A DNA stretch of 64,000 nucleotides from Alphaproteobacteria bacterium (GTDB lineage Bacteria > Pseudomonadota > Alphaproteobacteria > RF32 > CAG-239): NCBI GenBank assembly GCA_017465405.1, contig JAFTWG010000021.1, positions 1 through 64,000 of the forward strand, given 5' to 3'. Below, piece after piece: positions 1-8,378 of this stretch. The stretch's first letter is position 1. Every line of letters begins with the position of its first letter. Position numbers and translations under genes: made by a program. The notes below the pieces were generated by a model, which was given only the letters and a program-made list of their open reading frames with translations, did not search any database and had not been told where the DNA came from.

Positions 1-2169
1 GGTATATGAACCACTGCTGTATTGGCTGTTTTCGGCAAAGAAGAACGAAGTTTTATGAAGCTCTCCCTCATAAGCTACATCTATTATACCCAAGCCGCTA
101 TCGGTGTTATTATATGATGATGGGGCAAAACCAAACGAAAATCCGTCTGCTTGAACTGTTTGTTTCGGTTGACGACGTGTAAAGTTATATAAGTCGTTTT
201 TGAAGTTCTTTTCCCCACTGTGTGTTGTGCGCACTAATGAAGCAAAATTTACCGCAAACGGACGATTATATTTATCAAACGCGGTCAAACTCTTCGGCAT
301 ATTCGAGACCAATGCTTCCTTAAATACCGCCGGTACCGTTATCGATGACGAAGCAATATTCACTCTGTCACTCGCTGGTCCGACATTATTACCGCCAAAG
401 GTACCTAAATATCCTTGAGGATTGGTAGCTTCGCCTAAATCAAGCATACCTTGTCCATAAATATCTTCATTAGCATATTCACCTGTTTTGTTAGCTGTTT
501 CAAACATCAACTCAACAATTTGCTTCGGTGTCAAATAAGGATAAGCTCCCATAAGTAATGCAATACTTCCGGAAACTACCGGAGCCGCCATGGAAGTACC
601 AACCATTCCTACTATAGTTGTATCTTGCCCTATTTTATCAAGCATCAATTCGCCATAGGTTCCAGTTGACCAAATCATATCACCTTCTTTACCACCGGGA
701 GCGGCAATGCAATATTCTTTGGCAACACCGCATTTATTAGAATAAGAAGCTATTTTTCCTCTACTATCTGTTGCCACCACGGTAACAAATAAATTCTTCA
801 AAGTTTCACTGAATTCTGTCAGCAAAGGAACTCCGTTATGTAACCCCGGATTATAATGATTTTCGTTACCGGCTGCCATAACCAAAACAACATTATTAGC
901 CGCAGCAGTACGAACACCCTGAAAAAAATCTTCATCCAATCCAAGATAATTTATATACTCATACTCTATATCTCCTTGCGATAGCCCATCTAACAAGGAA
1001 GCATCTAATTGTGTAGCATCGGCACCAAAACTCATATTGATAATTTGAGCACCTTTATCAACCATCTTATTTATTGCCGTGGTTGCCGGTGTTTTTAAAT
1101 CCCAGCGTCCGGCTATTATGCTGGCATTAGAAAAAGCGACACCATGCATATTTTCTTCATTTTTATCGGCTGCAATAATACCGGCAACGTGAGTTCCGTG
1201 CATAGAATCAGAATTAGTTATACTCCCACCAACGACTATAGGAAGTTCCGGATTAAAGTTTGAGTTACTCCATACATAATCTTCATTGTATTCTGCTGCC
1301 CATTCATCAAATTTTTCTTGGCTAATACGATAGAAATAACTTACTTGTCCTTCTCCTTCAGGATTATTTACATTAATTATTGCTTCCCCATTATCAAAAT
1401 ACCAACAATTAGTTCTGTTATCACCTCGGCAAGGACCATAGTCTTGATTAAATCCGGAAATATATGTATTACCAAACTCCCTGTTTGCTTCATATACACC
1501 TGTATCCAAAACACCTACTTTTACATTTTCAAGATACGAGGACAGTCTTTCACTCTCATCTACACCATATAAACGAGAATATGCCGTTGAAGCATTTATC
1601 GGAGCTAAAAAATTACCTAAATAATATTCTTCCGTCTCATAATCAACCGGATTTAAATAAATCATTTCACCGTCCGGCGGGGTTGTTCCACCACCGCTAC
1701 CGGGAGTATCGTTTCCCCCTGAACCTGAATCTCCGCCTGAACCGGAGCCTCCTCCACCACTTCCGCCACCGGCAGCCAATGCTACAGCTCCGCCAGCTAT
1801 AAGAGCTCCTCCAACAATATATCTGTTTTTCCAAACAAAACCCTTGTTATATTCTAACTTTTTCTCTTCTTGAAATTGTCTCATACAATTATGATTTACA
1901 CTTGCTCCATATAGCTTTAGCAAAGCAACAGCTCTTTTATCTTTTTTCTTTACGGCAAGACAATATGCAGTATCTCCGGACATATCCATACTATCTATAT
2001 GATACCCGTTTCGTTGCATTCTGGCTATTGCTTGAGGATTATTGCGATGAGCATGATCGTAAAAACGTTGTGCGACCATACCTGATGAAGCCCATTCTTC
2101 TGCAAAAACACCATTGCTGAACGCAATAAACGACAATGTAAGACATAACAAATTTATTGATTTTTTCAT
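1..2169 (-). CDS. S8 subtilisin-family autotransporter-like serine protease (3' end beyond the window)
   Basis: The frame stays open from an ATG at 2169, with an AGAGG-type ribosome site upstream, to the window edge: 723 codons without a stop. The protein starts with a clean signal peptide ending near FSNGVFA. An ankyrin-like segment follows (GDTAYCLAVKKKDKRAVALL), then a membrane-like stretch and a Gly/Ser-rich linker. The peptidase domain shows the full triad: Asp in VLDTGVYE, His in MHGTHVAG and Ser in GTSMAAPVV, plus the oxyanion Asn in AAGNEN. Such proteins are usually exported to the cell surface with a C-terminal beta-barrel; that part would lie left of base 1 and is not seen. The forward ORFs inside it are shadows. 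Confidence 0.9.
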   Translation of the reverse strand, partial: MKKSINLLCLTLSFIAFSNGVFAEEWASSGMVAQRFYDHAHRNNPQAIARMQRNGYHIDSMDMSGDTAYCLAVKKKDKRAVALLKLYGASVNHNCMRQFQEEKKLEYNKGFVWKNRYIVGGALIAGGAVALAAGGGSGGGGSGSGGDSGSGGNDTPGSGGGTTPPDGEMIYLNPVDYETEEYYLGNFLAPINASTAYSRLYGVDESERLSSYLENVKVGVLDTGVYEANREFGNTYISGFNQDYGPCRGDNRTNCWYFDNGEAIINVNNPEGEGQVSYFYRISQEKFDEWAAEYNEDYVWSNSNFNPELPIVVGGSITNSDSMHGTHVAGIIAADKNEENMHGVAFSNASIIAGRWDLKTPATTAINKMVDKGAQIINMSFGADATQLDASLLDGLSQGDIEYEYINYLGLDEDFFQGVRTAAANNVVLVMAAGNENHYNPGLHNGVPLLTEFSETLKNLFVTVVATDSRGKIASYSNKCGVAKEYCIAAPGGKEGDMIWSTGTYGELMLDKIGQDTTIVGMVGTSMAAPVVSGSIALLMGAYPYLTPKQIVELMFETANKTGEYANEDIYGQGMLDLGEATNPQGYLGTFGGNNVGPASDRVNIASSSITVPAVFKEALVSNMPKSLTAFDKYNRPFAVNFASLVRTTHSGEKNFKNDLYNFTRRQPKQTVQADGFSFGFAPSSYNNTDSGLGIIDVAYEGELHKTSFFFAENSQYSSGSYT

Positions 2170-2245
2170 AATAAAACCTCTCGAGAAAGTAATAATATCT
2201 TATACTATTATAAATTTTAACATAAGGTTAAGAGATTATGTAATA

Positions 2246-2275
2246 AAAAAACTCGCTATTCATCGCGAGTTTTTT
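2246..2275. terminator. Bidirectional intrinsic terminator
   Basis: Arms AAAAAACTCGC and GCGAGTTTTTT flank an 8-base loop. The hairpin includes the stop codon of the HxlR gene and has T runs in both directions. Confidence 0.7.
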
Positions 2276-2639
2276 CATCTTTTTTATTATCATCATCGGT
2301 TGAAAATATCTTTTTTGATAAATCATCCATCTTGGCCTTATACTCAGCTCCCCAATCCAACATAGAATCGATGGTCGGCTTCAATTTTTTCCCCAATGCG
2401 GTTAAGGTATATTCTACTTTTGGAGGAATTTGTGCATAAACTTTACGTATCAAAACACCATGTTCTTCCAACTTACGCAAATTAGAAGTTAAAACCTTTT
2501 GAGTTATATCACCCAAAGACTTTTTTAATTCTCCAAAACGCTTTGTTCCGTTAAGAAGATTTTCAACAATTTTAATTTTCCATCTGTCACCAATTACCTC
2601 AAAAACAATTTCGGTCAATGATTTTTGTTTTTCTTTCAC
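2256..2639 (-). CDS. HxlR-family winged-helix transcriptional regulator
   Basis: This 127-aa protein has the HxlR signature: IGDRWKIKIVENLLNGTKRFGELKKSL as the first helices of the winged helix, LTSNLRKLEEHGVLIRK as recognition helix and wing entry, and PPKVEYTLTALGKKL before the C-terminal dimer helix. Family members are small DNA-binding repressors or activators, often responding to electrophile or redox stress. The C-terminal tail is acidic and lysine-rich (DDDNKKDEKTRDE). The start is a GTG at 2639 with AGGGAT upstream. Three stacked inverted repeats directly upstream are likely operators, suggesting autoregulation or control of the divergent lipoprotein genes. The ligand cannot be told from sequence. 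Confidence 0.88.
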   Translation of the reverse strand: MKEKQKSLTEIVFEVIGDRWKIKIVENLLNGTKRFGELKKSLGDITQKVLTSNLRKLEEHGVLIRKVYAQIPPKVEYTLTALGKKLKPTIDSMLDWGAEYKAKMDDLSKKIFSTDDDNKKDEKTRDE

Positions 2640-2673
2640 AGCATCAATCCCTGTTTTTAGCTTATAATCTCAC

Positions 2674-2740
2674 AATAGTTTCTTTGGAGAAACTATTACT
2701 CCCTAAAGTACCTACTTTACTGATTAGCATAAAATGCTAA
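2674..2740. promoter_or_regulatory. Three tandem inverted repeats, candidate HxlR operators
   Basis: Three perfect palindromic elements lie in 67 bases: AATAGTTTCT/AGAAACTATT (2674-2697, loop TTGG), TAAAGTA/TACTTTA (2704-2719, loop CC) and TTAGCAT/ATGCTAA (2724-2740, loop AAA). They sit between the divergent HxlR gene and the lipoprotein pair. None is followed by a T run, so operators are more likely than terminators. Confidence 0.55.
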
Positions 2741-2775
2741 CATTGACAATATAATAATGATGTTTTTCTCCTCTC

Positions 2776-2801
2776 GGCTGTCACAATTTTATGTGGCAGC
2801 C
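2776..2801. other. Imperfect hairpin GGCTGTCACA/TGTGGCAGCC
   Basis: Ten-base arms with one mismatch flank a 6-base loop, about 70 bases before the lipoprotein start. No T run follows. It could be a 5'-UTR hairpin or another binding site; the function is unknown. Confidence 0.35.
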
Positions 2802-2869
2802 TTAAATATCTCTTGCATAAAAAATCCGAATTGCTACAATCTGTAATCACAAATTGGTGAGTTATAGAA

Positions 2870-3475
2870 ATGTTCAAAATTGTCTTTTTTCTAATTTTTT
2901 TCCTTATTAACGGATGTGCCTTTCACATTCCTAATGCTAACGATGTGATAAAAGCAGAAACAACATTTAACCGAGATGTTTTTAAACGAGGAGGAAAATC
3001 TTTGGTCATAATCGAAGAAGAAAACAATGTCCCCTCATCAATAAAGCTTCATGGCAGATTTACTTTCATAAACCAAGAAGGACGACGCTTTATTTTTGAT
3101 GTACAAAATATCGGTATTTTTATGCTTGACCCCGGAACATATGTATTAGAAAATTTTGAACTATATGGAAGAAGCGGTTATTTAAGCGCACATATCAACT
3201 ATGAAAAACGTTATAAAGCATATTTTGCTGTTGCTCCTGAAGATGTTGTTTATATCGGCAAAATAAAAACTAATACCATTTTTTCAAAAACTGATATAGC
3301 AGATATGCAACAACAAAAGAAAAAAGTGATTACGATAACAAATATAAGTGAAGATATTTCATCATTACCGACTGCTTTTCTAGGTGCAATACAACAGCAA
3401 ACTGATAAAGGTCTTGAACCACGATTGATGAGATGGGTAGATACATTAATAACCGGAGAAAACAAAAATGAATAA
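2870..3475 (+). CDS. Putative lipoprotein, function unknown
   Basis: A 201-aa protein with a hydrophobic N-terminus ending in FFLINGCAF. The cysteine at residue 16 fits a lipoprotein signal, though the lipobox is imperfect (INGC). The rest is mixed alpha/beta without a motif I recognise; a central part (FDVQNIGIFMLDPGTYVLENFELYG) reads as beta-strands. The stop lies beyond the start of the next lipoprotein gene (8-base overlap), so the two are translationally coupled and probably act together in the envelope. Confidence 0.7.
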   Translation: MFKIVFFLIFFLINGCAFHIPNANDVIKAETTFNRDVFKRGGKSLVIIEEENNVPSSIKLHGRFTFINQEGRRFIFDVQNIGIFMLDPGTYVLENFELYGRSGYLSAHINYEKRYKAYFAVAPEDVVYIGKIKTNTIFSKTDIADMQQQKKKVITITNISEDISSLPTAFLGAIQQQTDKGLEPRLMRWVDTLITGENKNE

Positions 3476-3839
3476 AATTTTTGCCTTGCTTTTATTGTTT
3501 GTTTCTGCTTGCTCCCACTCTTACGGAAATGTGCAAATAGCCAACGTTATACAAGTACAAAAAGATATATCCGGAAATATTTCAACTCCCGAAGAACTTA
3601 TACAACGGTATGGGGAACCGCAACAAATCTTTACTAAAGACGGACAACAGGTTTATGAATATCGCTATATAAGTGTATCGGGAATTCCTGATGAAGAATA
3701 TTCTACCGGAGCTCAACATTATGACATACGTTATATCTATGTCTATTTTGACAATCAAATTCTGACCAGAGTTGAAAATATTGCTCGTCGCGGTGCTTTT
3801 CCTCCTGAAAATGTATTTGAGCCGTTTCTAAAAAAATAA
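3468..3839 (+). CDS. Small lipoprotein with BamE/SmpA-like fold (tentative)
   Basis: A 123-aa protein with a good lipoprotein signal (LLLLFVSAC, Cys 15). The mature part has the pattern of BamE/SmpA-like domains: a helix with TPEELIQRYGEPQQIF, then a strand with a Tyr-rich segment (VYEYRYISVSG) and YIYVYFDNQILTRVEN. That family sits at the periplasmic face of the outer membrane. The family call is an inference from the pattern only. It overlaps the upstream lipoprotein gene. Confidence 0.65.
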   Translation: MNKIFALLLLFVSACSHSYGNVQIANVIQVQKDISGNISTPEELIQRYGEPQQIFTKDGQQVYEYRYISVSGIPDEEYSTGAQHYDIRYIYVYFDNQILTRVENIARRGAFPPENVFEPFLKK

Positions 3840-3862
3840 GCTATATTCCTCTTCTTTTTTTG

Positions 3863-3891
3863 TTTACATTTACTATTTAATATAATACAAT
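3863..3891 (+). promoter_or_regulatory. Sigma-70-like promoter for the leader ORF / 602-aa gene
   Basis: TTTACA (3863-3868), a 17-base spacer and TACAAT (3886-3891). Transcription would start near 3898, just before the GAGG ribosome site of the 42-aa leader ORF. Confidence 0.5.
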
Positions 3892-3915
3892 GAGAAATTG
3901 TGAGGAAAAAAGTTT

Positions 3916-4044
3916 ATGACAAATTTTAATAACATATCTGTTTTGTCTGTCGCTGCTAATAAGAACAGCGAGCTTTTCCTTTTGCAAAATTCCATTATAA
4001 ACATTGCTCTGATTCTAAATATTATCCTTATTATCAGCCTCTGA
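3916..4044 (+). CDS. Small hydrophobic leader peptide ORF (42 aa)
   Basis: ATG at 3916 follows a GAGG ribosome site by about ten bases. The 42-residue product has a polar N-terminal half (MTNFNNISVLSVAANKNSEL) and a strongly hydrophobic C-terminal half rich in Ile and Leu ending in LIISL, a likely single membrane segment. Its last codons and stop (CCTCTGA) are complementary to the ribosome site of the next gene, so it may be a regulatory leader peptide rather than a working protein. No homology was recognised; the call rests on ribosome site, promoter and position. Confidence 0.45.
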   Translation: MTNFNNISVLSVAANKNSELFLLQNSIINIALILNIILIISL

Positions 4045-4132
4045 CGTTTTTGCCCGTTTATGGCAGCCTAGACGTCCGGAGGGTGAAAATAGATAGGCTG
4101 CCGTTGTACGTAAAATAAAAAAGAATCAGAGG
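4038..4132 (+). promoter_or_regulatory. Nested RNA structure masking the ribosome site of the 602-aa gene
   Basis: CCTCTGA (4038-4044, containing the leader stop codon) is perfectly complementary to TCAGAGG (4126-4132), the ribosome site of the next gene. Between them lies a perfect 9-bp stem GGCAGCCTA (4062-4070) / TAGGCTGCC (4094-4102). Ribosomes finishing the leader would cover the left strand and free the ribosome site. The pairing is read from the sequence; the attenuation mechanism is inferred. Confidence 0.5.
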
Positions 4133-4137
4133 AAAAA

Positions 4138-5946
4138 ATGAATAAATACAGTCAAGAAGTTATAAATCACAAACCCGAATTTTCATATATGGATACATCG
4201 GCACCACTTTATGCAACATATCGTACAGAAACAAGTGTTCAATTTAATCCGCAAACGTTCCCTTATGCCGAAAGATTTTTACAAGTATTGATTGATGATG
4301 TTCGACAAACATATCGTGCAGTATTAACTCCCGAAGACTGCAATACTTTGTGTAACGAATTGCGTAATGAACTTGAAAATGATTTTTTCTTTGACTTTTC
4401 TGACCACTTAGGAGGAATGCGTCAAAGGGATAAAAGAGGCGGAGATAATACCGCTGATGAAAACGGATATAATTTATTTCACTCTTGCTATAAATTTGTC
4501 AACCAAGCAGCACGCACAAAATCTAACGGTAAAAAGTTTAACTTTTCTTTGATGTCGGGACGTGTTAATACTGATAACCCTACCGGTCCGGAAATATGTG
4601 ACCCTTTCAATTATGGTCCTGCATTATATCTCTATTCTAAAAATGCTTTAAAAGTGACTTCTATGACGTTGCCCGGATTAGATAAAGCAAGAATACAACA
4701 AATTTTATCACATGAAAAAGAAATCAAAAAAGATTTTCTTGCTCGAAAAGCCGCAACATTTAAAGATGTGAAAAATCAATGGCATAATTTGGTAAATAAA
4801 AAACTGATGCCGCAAGGTTTGAGTTTTGGTGATTTATCAGTAGAAACCGCTACTAAAATTGCCGAACTTTCAAGACAATTCTTAAATGAAGTTGAACAGG
4901 ATATGTCTCAACGCCTTAATGATGATGTAAGCATGTTGCATAAAGTAGCAAGTTTACTCAACAAACAAGCCGAAGCCGGTCATGCTCCGGAAGATTTGGC
5001 CCGTTACCAACTGGCATCTTTGCACGCTATGCAGGCTAACGATGTTTTGTCAAACTCTTCAGTAGTTCAAATAAGTATTGAAGCCGAAAAGCCGATATAT
5101 AAATTGATGGCCGATATATTGGAAGATAAAAATTCTTTAACTTACCAAATATTGAACAATCCTCACACTCGTCAAGTTTTTGAATATGAAATGAATCATA
5201 TTCACACAACTAAACGTGATGGAAGTTATAGTCATTTAATGAACGAAATGACACCTACCAGTTCTAAATTTCCAGCATTTTCAAAAAGCCTCGGTGAAGA
5301 ATTTGACTATTCAATGAGTTCTCATGAAATGGCAAATAAACTTCGTAAAGGCGAAGCAATGCCTCAAGTTTCATTTATGTTAGGTGTTTTATTAATGGAA
5401 ACCGGCGCTAAAATCGAAGGAGGAAGCTCTCAAATAGTTTATGCAAACCGTATCAAAAATTCTTTGAATAAAGTTTTTGAAGTTGCCAAACAATATCCTG
5501 AATTTAATACATTCAACCTTAATGAACGTCAACAAACAATGAATAGTTTTGAGTATAGAACCGCACAAGCTCAAATATGGGGAACTAAAGGAAATGCGGA
5601 ACCATTGACATATCGTGATCTGGCCAATCATAATGTAACGGTTGATGATAACTTGCTTGACACAATAAGCTGTTTACCCACTGACAAAACTTTCGAAGCT
5701 GCAACTGCATATCGTTTTTATACCTATGTTACCGATAACGAATTAAGTGAAGAGCAAAGCCAATATTTAAGAAAAAGCTCTGCTAAAGATTTAGTTCGTT
5801 TTAGAGACAAGGAAGATTATTGTGCTCCCTTGCGTGAAGGCGGAAAATATTATACACAGCTTCGTCAAATCATAAATCGTGACCAAGCAGTTGTGACAAA
5901 GTTACAATTACATGCTCAAACTTATGGAGCAGCATTAGGTTTCTAA
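4138..5946 (+). CDS. Large cytoplasmic protein of unknown function (602 aa)
   Basis: I do not recognise this 602-residue protein. It starts at an ATG with AGAGGA six bases upstream and has no signal peptide or membrane segment. It is largely helical, with long charged helices around residues 185-330 (for example LSHEKEIKKDFLARKAATFK). A cluster of Cys (CNTLC near 82, SCYKF near 120, EICDPF near 155) and conserved-looking DFSDHLGGMRQRDKRGG might be functional, but this is speculation. It is probably controlled by the leader peptide and RNA structure just upstream. Confidence 0.75.
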   Translation: MNKYSQEVINHKPEFSYMDTSAPLYATYRTETSVQFNPQTFPYAERFLQVLIDDVRQTYRAVLTPEDCNTLCNELRNELENDFFFDFSDHLGGMRQRDKRGGDNTADENGYNLFHSCYKFVNQAARTKSNGKKFNFSLMSGRVNTDNPTGPEICDPFNYGPALYLYSKNALKVTSMTLPGLDKARIQQILSHEKEIKKDFLARKAATFKDVKNQWHNLVNKKLMPQGLSFGDLSVETATKIAELSRQFLNEVEQDMSQRLNDDVSMLHKVASLLNKQAEAGHAPEDLARYQLASLHAMQANDVLSNSSVVQISIEAEKPIYKLMADILEDKNSLTYQILNNPHTRQVFEYEMNHIHTTKRDGSYSHLMNEMTPTSSKFPAFSKSLGEEFDYSMSSHEMANKLRKGEAMPQVSFMLGVLLMETGAKIEGGSSQIVYANRIKNSLNKVFEVAKQYPEFNTFNLNERQQTMNSFEYRTAQAQIWGTKGNAEPLTYRDLANHNVTVDDNLLDTISCLPTDKTFEAATAYRFYTYVTDNELSEEQSQYLRKSSAKDLVRFRDKEDYCAPLREGGKYYTQLRQIINRDQAVVTKLQLHAQTYGAALGF

Positions 5947-5952
5947 TGTTGC

Positions 5953-6231
5953 TCACTCTCCATGAGTATGTAGGCAATATGATTTTTTATCTAAATGATA
6001 TTTATGATAAATGGGACAATCGGTGCAAATGCAACCTCTATTTATTTTGATGCAATCACTTTTTTCAAAAGCACAAAACATTCCTTCAAAATGTTTTTGA
6101 GTTGCCAATCCTTCGGCCATACGAGCAATATTTCCTGACATTGAGTGCATTTTGCACCCTTTGCTGTAGCTCGGACAATAAATACACTGGCATTTTTTGA
6201 GATTTTCTTTTGTTTTATCAACTTGTGTCAT
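5953..6231 (-). CDS. DUF2769-like cysteine-rich protein
   Basis: A 92-aa protein with 11 cysteines in metal-binding-like groups: CQCIYCPSYSKGC, FCAFEKSDC and GCICTDCPIYHKY, then YCLH at the end. This spacing resembles DUF2769, small proteins of unknown function that probably bind zinc or an iron-sulfur cluster. The ribosome site AAAGGAG is well placed. It converges on the 602-aa gene with six bases between stops and no obvious terminator. Confidence 0.75.
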   Translation of the reverse strand: MTQVDKTKENLKKCQCIYCPSYSKGCKMHSMSGNIARMAEGLATQKHFEGMFCAFEKSDCIKINRGCICTDCPIYHKYHLDKKSYCLHTHGE

Positions 6232-6300
6232 TTTTCACTCCTTTTTATATGTTTAAATTGTAATAAAAATCTTCAAAACAAGGTGACAAAAAGTATAGGC

Positions 6301-6330
6301 AATAAAAAAGGTTCGGAATACATCCGAACC
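6301..6330 (-). terminator. Intrinsic terminator of the 6352-6903 gene
   Basis: GGTTCGGA/TCCGAACC with a 5-base loop; on the reverse strand a run of T follows. Confidence 0.75.
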
Positions 6331-6351
6331 TCTAAAAAACACCGGAAAGAA

Positions 6352-6903
6352 TTAGCGGCGACGACGTTTATTGTCTCTCACTTGCTTCTCTTTCACTTCT
6401 TTTACTTTAGTCTTGTTGCCGCGATACTCGGGAAGATAAGGATAGAGCTCGTTATTAAAATTCATATTAACTCGCCATCCGTGACGATCTTGAGGATTTG
6501 GTTTATCTCCGTAGCGCTCGGCACGAAGTTTCATAAACTCCCCGATAGGAGCAAAATCACTCATATCGTCGCTTTTTCCTACAAGAGTTCCCTCAACATA
6601 AGTCATTCGAGGAACAAGAGCCTGATTGAGAAGAGCATTAACCGGTCCTGCAAAAACAACTTCTGCACCGTCCTTTCCTTTGTTGGTAATTGTATATTCA
6701 TAACCGTTTGCGGTTTGAATTTTCAATGACACTTCATCAGAAAAAACTTTAACCTTGTTCTCCGGCATATTAACTTCACAAAGATAAAACTCTTTGTCAG
6801 AAACACTGCCTTCAACAAGCCACTTCTTACCGGAATTAACACCAATCTTGTAAAGCATAACTTCTTTAGTTTGCTTCACTCTAAATTTGAAAATACTTGC
6901 CAT
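6352..6903 (-). CDS. Orphan protein with basic C-terminus, Shine-Dalgarno-less start
   Basis: A 183-aa protein I do not recognise. Early parts are beta-rich (EFYLCEVNMPENKVKVF, EYTITNKGKDGAEVVFAG) and the C-terminus is very basic, ending in DNKRRRR, which might bind nucleic acid. There is no signal peptide. The ATG at 6903 follows an A/T-rich stretch without any Shine-Dalgarno sequence, unlike its neighbours, and an intrinsic terminator follows the stop. It belongs to the set of isolated orphan cassettes described under findings. Confidence 0.65.
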   Translation of the reverse strand: MASIFKFRVKQTKEVMLYKIGVNSGKKWLVEGSVSDKEFYLCEVNMPENKVKVFSDEVSLKIQTANGYEYTITNKGKDGAEVVFAGPVNALLNQALVPRMTYVEGTLVGKSDDMSDFAPIGEFMKLRAERYGDKPNPQDRHGWRVNMNFNNELYPYLPEYRGNKTKVKEVKEKQVRDNKRRRR

Positions 6904-6997
6904 ATGGATAAAAATTTTGTGAATAATCTGTTTAATTGTTTTCAGTTTATAATATTTTTATCTTTTATGCAAGTTTTTTGTCTAAAATTTGACAATT

Positions 6998-7531
6998 TTA
7001 TTTACCAACAACCATATCTATCAAAATATCAACTTGATTTTTTATTACCTTAGGATTTGTAACCTTAACAAATTTTATACACATATCCCTATCTTTAGGA
7101 TTTCGCATATCCGAACTGAAAAACTGTTTTCTTGTAACCCCTGAACCCAAAAAACAAACCGTACCATAATTAAAAATTCTTCCTAAAAAAGATTGTCTAA
7201 TTTCTACGGAATCAACCTTAAATAAGGCCATTTCTTTGATTGTTGAACGAATTAGTCCTGTTTTAAAAACAACTCTGCGGTTAGTAACAACCATTTCGCT
7301 TAAAAATAGGTTGAAAAAACTATATGCTCCCCAAACAACAAAGAAAAGAGCAACAATATAATTTCTAAAATCAACCACAATTTCAGGAACATAACGCATG
7401 GTCAAACAAGCAGCGGCCATTAACGAAGCAACAGATGATATTAAAATTACATTCAACCACCTTATTTTATGTGGCTTTGCCTCCAATTCAATATATTCGC
7501 CTATTACTAACTCATTTTTTATATAAGACAT
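6998..7531 (-). CDS. PH-domain (bPH2/YdbS-like) membrane protein
   Basis: A 177-aa protein with two membrane segments near residues 26-46 and 55-80. A bacterial PH-like domain follows: EMVVTNRRVVFKTGLIRSTI, KVDSVEIRQSFLGRIFNYG and CFLGSG match the usual pattern of strands with the conserved F.YG turn. Such proteins sit in the inner membrane; their roles are poorly known. Its start overlaps the stop of the patatin gene by one base, so the two are cotranscribed. Confidence 0.8.
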   Translation of the reverse strand: MSYIKNELVIGEYIELEAKPHKIRWLNVILISSVASLMAAACLTMRYVPEIVVDFRNYIVALFFVVWGAYSFFNLFLSEMVVTNRRVVFKTGLIRSTIKEMALFKVDSVEIRQSFLGRIFNYGTVCFLGSGVTRKQFFSSDMRNPKDRDMCIKFVKVTNPKVIKNQVDILIDMVVGK

Positions 7532-8376
7532 TATTTTCCTGCAAATTTTTTTATTTTTTCTAACATATTTTCTGCATCAAGACGCCCCAAGTTGTACATT
7601 TCTTTAACTCGATTAAGGTCTTGTTCCATTTTTTTAACTTTTATTGTTTTGCTTGGTCGTAAAACTATAATTTTTCCATCTTTTTCTTGTTGTTCAATAT
7701 AGTCCAGCTCATCATTATACATATTATGACGAATATTCATTGCCTCAACAAATTTCGGATATTTTCGATAGAACCAACCGACTAACCGCCGCAAAGAAGA
7801 TGGCTTCTTGCGGTATCCTGCCGGCCTCGTTAATACTACAATATTTTTGTTAAAACCTAAATTTTCAGCAGCTTTCAAAGGAATACTGTCTGTTATTCCT
7901 CCGTCTAAAAGTTTCATTCCGCCAACTTCCACAGTTTTTGAAAGCAAGGGCAATGAGGCTGATGCCCGAAGATAATCTATTTCGGCAAACATATCTTTTA
8001 TTTTTATATATTCAGGTTTTCCTGTCTCTACATTTGAACAAACAGCATAAAACTCTATTCCGCCATTCATAAAAGCTTCATTATCATACGGATCAAGTTT
8101 TTCCGGCAATTCATGATAACAAAATTCGGTATCAACCACATTGCCGCTCAATAACCACGATTTCAAACTCATAAAACGATAATCATTGCCATAGTCCATA
8201 TTATATCTGATTCCTCGACCGGCTTGCAACGATGCGTAAGAACAACCATGAATTGCTCCGGCAGAAACACCTATAACACCATCAGTTATAACATTATTTT
8301 CAAGCAAAACATCTAAAACTCCGGCTGTATAAATCCCTCTTTTGGCTCCACCTTCTAAAACTAAACAGGTTTTCAT
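7531..8376 (-). CDS. Patatin-like phospholipase
   Basis: A 281-aa protein with all patatin motifs: oxyanion loop EGGAKRG (8-14), nucleophile elbow GVSAG (Ser 38) and catalytic Asp in DGGITDS (Asp 158). Patatins are Ser/Asp dyad acyl hydrolases acting on membrane lipids. No signal peptide is seen, so it is probably cytoplasmic. The ATG at 8376, with AAGGA upstream, is preferred over an in-frame TTG at 8394; this start lies two bases after the fucosyltransferase stop. It sits in a four-gene run with the two glycosyltransferases and the PH-domain protein. Confidence 0.9.
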   Translation of the reverse strand: MKTCLVLEGGAKRGIYTAGVLDVLLENNVITDGVIGVSAGAIHGCSYASLQAGRGIRYNMDYGNDYRFMSLKSWLLSGNVVDTEFCYHELPEKLDPYDNEAFMNGGIEFYAVCSNVETGKPEYIKIKDMFAEIDYLRASASLPLLSKTVEVGGMKLLDGGITDSIPLKAAENLGFNKNIVVLTRPAGYRKKPSSLRRLVGWFYRKYPKFVEAMNIRHNMYNDELDYIEQQEKDGKIIVLRPSKTIKVKKMEQDLNRVKEMYNLGRLDAENMLEKIKKFAGK

Positions 8377-8378
8377 TG

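Noticed and set aside
1318..2365. Several forward ORFs of 72-112 aa
   Set aside because: They lie antisense to the S8 protease and HxlR genes, whose motifs are clear on the reverse strand.
4062..4102. Possible terminator before the 602-aa gene
   Set aside because: The 9-bp stem has no T run after it, so it was read as part of a regulatory RNA fold instead.
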